Source: Smittia aterrima (lineage: Eukaryota > Arthropoda > Insecta > Diptera > Chironomidae). From it: 64,000 nucleotides of DNA. The stretch is from positions 28,954,001-29,018,000 of the forward strand of contig CP093831.1 in assembly GCA_033063855.1 (NCBI GenBank), given 5' to 3'. The translations under genes were made by a program, and so were the position numbers. The notes under the pieces are model-generated. The model made no database searches, was not told where the DNA came from, and was given only the letters and a program-made list of their open reading frames with translations. Position 1 is the stretch's first letter. Every line of letters begins with the position of its first letter. Shown piece by piece: positions 62,342-64,000 of the stretch.

Positions 62342-62485
62342 ATGGCAACTAAAGCTAAAGTATTGCGTTTCGTGGAAGAATGTTCAGAGGTTTTCAACTT
62401 TAGGAATGACGAGTTCACACTTGAGGAATGGCACGATAGTGAGAGAGACATTTGTCTAAAAATATTTTGGTCTCAAAAGTTCTAA
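62342..62485 (+). CDS. Small ORF or first exon divergent from Nadsyn
   Basis: ATG 62342 opens a 47-codon frame with balanced, coding-like composition (ATKAKVLRFVEECSEVF, DEFTLEEWHDSERD), stop TAA at 62483-62485. A donor-like GTGAGAG follows 62438, so the first 32 codons could be a first exon, but I found no matching downstream exon within the window. Not recognised. It was too short for routine ORF calling. Confidence 0.3.
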   Translation: MATKAKVLRFVEECSEVFNFRNDEFTLEEWHDSERDICLKIFWSQKF

Positions 62486-64000
62486 AGACTTCATTACTTT
62501 TTCATGATGAATCATCGATCATTTTATATAAAGTTTTGTCAGTTTGGTATCAGCCTAATTTTACCTAATTATGGTTTTCGTTAATTTTCGCGAGCAACGA
62601 ACAATATTTGTTATGAGCGCGATGACTTCCCCTTTTACGATATTTTGATATGCCGGTAATTCAAAAACTTCAAGTTTTTCCTCGAAGCTTCAAACGAGTT
62701 ACAAAAAAGTTCTTCTTGTTGAGGTTTAAAATATGTGGCCCCGAATGGCGAATAGATAGCGAGTGTTTGTACAAGCATTTTATTTATGAATCAGATTTAT
62801 TCAACTCGTTGAGGTTCGAGTTTTGTTTAGATATATAGATATGTCTATTTATATATAATTGTGTTCGTTCTTTTGAAAAACTGCTGGTTATACCTTCAAT
62901 GAACTCGTATTTTAGTCTGACAGAAACTTCAAAGGATACACATCGAGCTTAAATCGCGCTATCGGGTAATCGCGAGCTGTGTGGCAATCGTTCGTGGCTG
63001 AAACCAATGTCGGATTGAGTAACTTAGTGAAATAATTAAGGCATTGGGGAAGCTAGATTGTTTTTTTTATTTTGCAAAAGAAAGTTGGATTTATCGATGG
63101 ATGCACCTATTAGAGAAAATTATAGCGCAGGTAATGTCAAACGAAAGCTTTTAGTTCAAAGGGGTTTGAACACAAGCTAAAATACATTGTGAAATAAAGC
63201 GACGCAATTTTTTATGCCTTCGCAATTGTAGAATATTTTATAAAACAAGAAATACTTTTGACAAAAGAATTGGGAAAATCCAATTATTGATTTATTCTCA
63301 TTAATACTTTTGCAATGAGTTCATTCAAAAAAGCTATCTAATCGTTATTTAAAAGGACGCAGACTTCAACAACCTCAAAACGTCAGTTAAATATAAATTT
63401 CGCAGTTGAAATTTGATTTTTGTCAATAATCACGAAATATTTTGTTTCAAAAAATATTTTCGGCCAATTATGTTGTCATTGTCCTCCTTTAAACAATTTT
63501 TAAAAGATGAGAAAAAATATTAATCGTTTTGAATTTAAAAAGTTTCAATCAATGCGCAATGACTCAAAAGAAATTATTTAATATCAACGTGATATTGATG
63601 ACTAAAGCTTTAAATAGAACGCCGCCAGATGCTTGCACGAAATCATCTGAATTCGCGTATTTATAAATGACGAACGTTTGTTACATCTTTAGACTTAGAG
63701 TTCAAATAAGAAAATAAACGTGACAACTTAAAATAGGAAACTTGCAACGCAACTTTATGAAGTTTTGTCGGGAAAATCCTGAAGAAACTTAATCACTTTA
63801 CTTGTCACAAAATACCTCAACAAAAGTTCACTTCTTGTTGTTGTCAGACCGAGAAAAAAAGTTTGCACAGACACACAACATTTTTTTGGTTTCTAAAGCA
63901 ACGAAGCTTTGTCGATAATAAAATATAAAATATAATAAAAGATACGCCAGTTCAAAAGTGCTACCATATCTCAAATATTCCTTCTAGAGTTCATGGCTTT
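62486..64000. other. Right-end interval with possible start of another gene
   Basis: Mostly AT-rich and without coding frames. A stretch near 62950-63010 is richer in GC and follows a TATA-like run (TTTATATATAAT near 62849-62860). A short ATG exon at 63097-63130 (MDAPIRENYSA plus one base) ends at a GTAATG donor. This could be the promoter, 5' UTR and first coding exon of a plus-strand gene lying beyond 64000. Weak evidence. Confidence 0.25.

Noticed and set aside
62820..62870. TA-rich run as a microsatellite
   Set aside because: Imperfect and short, typical of this genome's AT-rich background; kept only as a weak TATA-like signal.
1..64000. tRNA, rRNA, CRISPR arrays, intact transposons or integrated viral genes
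   Set aside because: Looked for cloverleaf-like stems with CCA-side motifs, regular spaced repeats and transposase, polymerase or capsid frames; none was found by eye, which does not exclude small or decayed elements.

Overview
This is a eukaryotic nuclear window, almost certainly from an insect and most likely a lower dipteran (midge- or mosquito-like). The sequence is AT-rich. Genes are split by many 50-65 nt introns with GT/AG ends, mixed with a few introns of 1-10 kb. The proteins are insect families: teneurin Ten-a, a CYP4G P450, a TWiK-type K2P channel. I saw no bacterial operon, CRISPR array, tRNA, rRNA or intact transposon. Species assignment is inference. Exon joins were read by hand; every join given for a main gene keeps the reading frame.

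Layout, left to right. (1) 1-2092, + strand: the 3' end of a second teneurin gene that runs off the left edge. (2) 3254-8116, +: a complete 12-exon voltage-gated calcium channel alpha2/delta subunit. (3) 8117-14742: 6.6 kb with no supported gene. (4) 14743-41573, -: a Ten-a teneurin of 12 coding exons, with a possible small + strand gene inside its 9.7 kb intron. (5) 41574-48881: 7.3 kb without a supported gene, probably the 5' region of Ten-a. (6) 48882-49874, -: an ILRUN/C6orf106 homologue. (7) 50135-51762, -: a TUG/ASPSCR1 homologue. (8) 52163-54889, +: a two-pore potassium channel, divergent from TUG. (9) 55511-58807, -: a CYP4G cytochrome P450. (10) 59479-62202, -: glutamine-dependent NAD synthetase. 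(11) 62203-64000: a possible bidirectional promoter, a 47-codon ORF and a possible first exon of a further gene.

The most unusual feature is the pair of inverted, tail-to-tail teneurin 3' ends that enclose the alpha2/delta gene. The left copy keeps an open frame and the same intron position. Its first 242 bases are identical to the Ten-a YD-repeat exon, then identity breaks sharply. In the last exon a diverged block sits between conserved blocks. That pattern fits an old duplication with patchy gene conversion. Teneurin and alpha2/delta are both synaptic cell-surface proteins and the K2P channel sets resting potential, so the left and central parts look neuronal. The right part holds housekeeping (NAD synthesis, trafficking) and cuticular hydrocarbon (CYP4G) functions.
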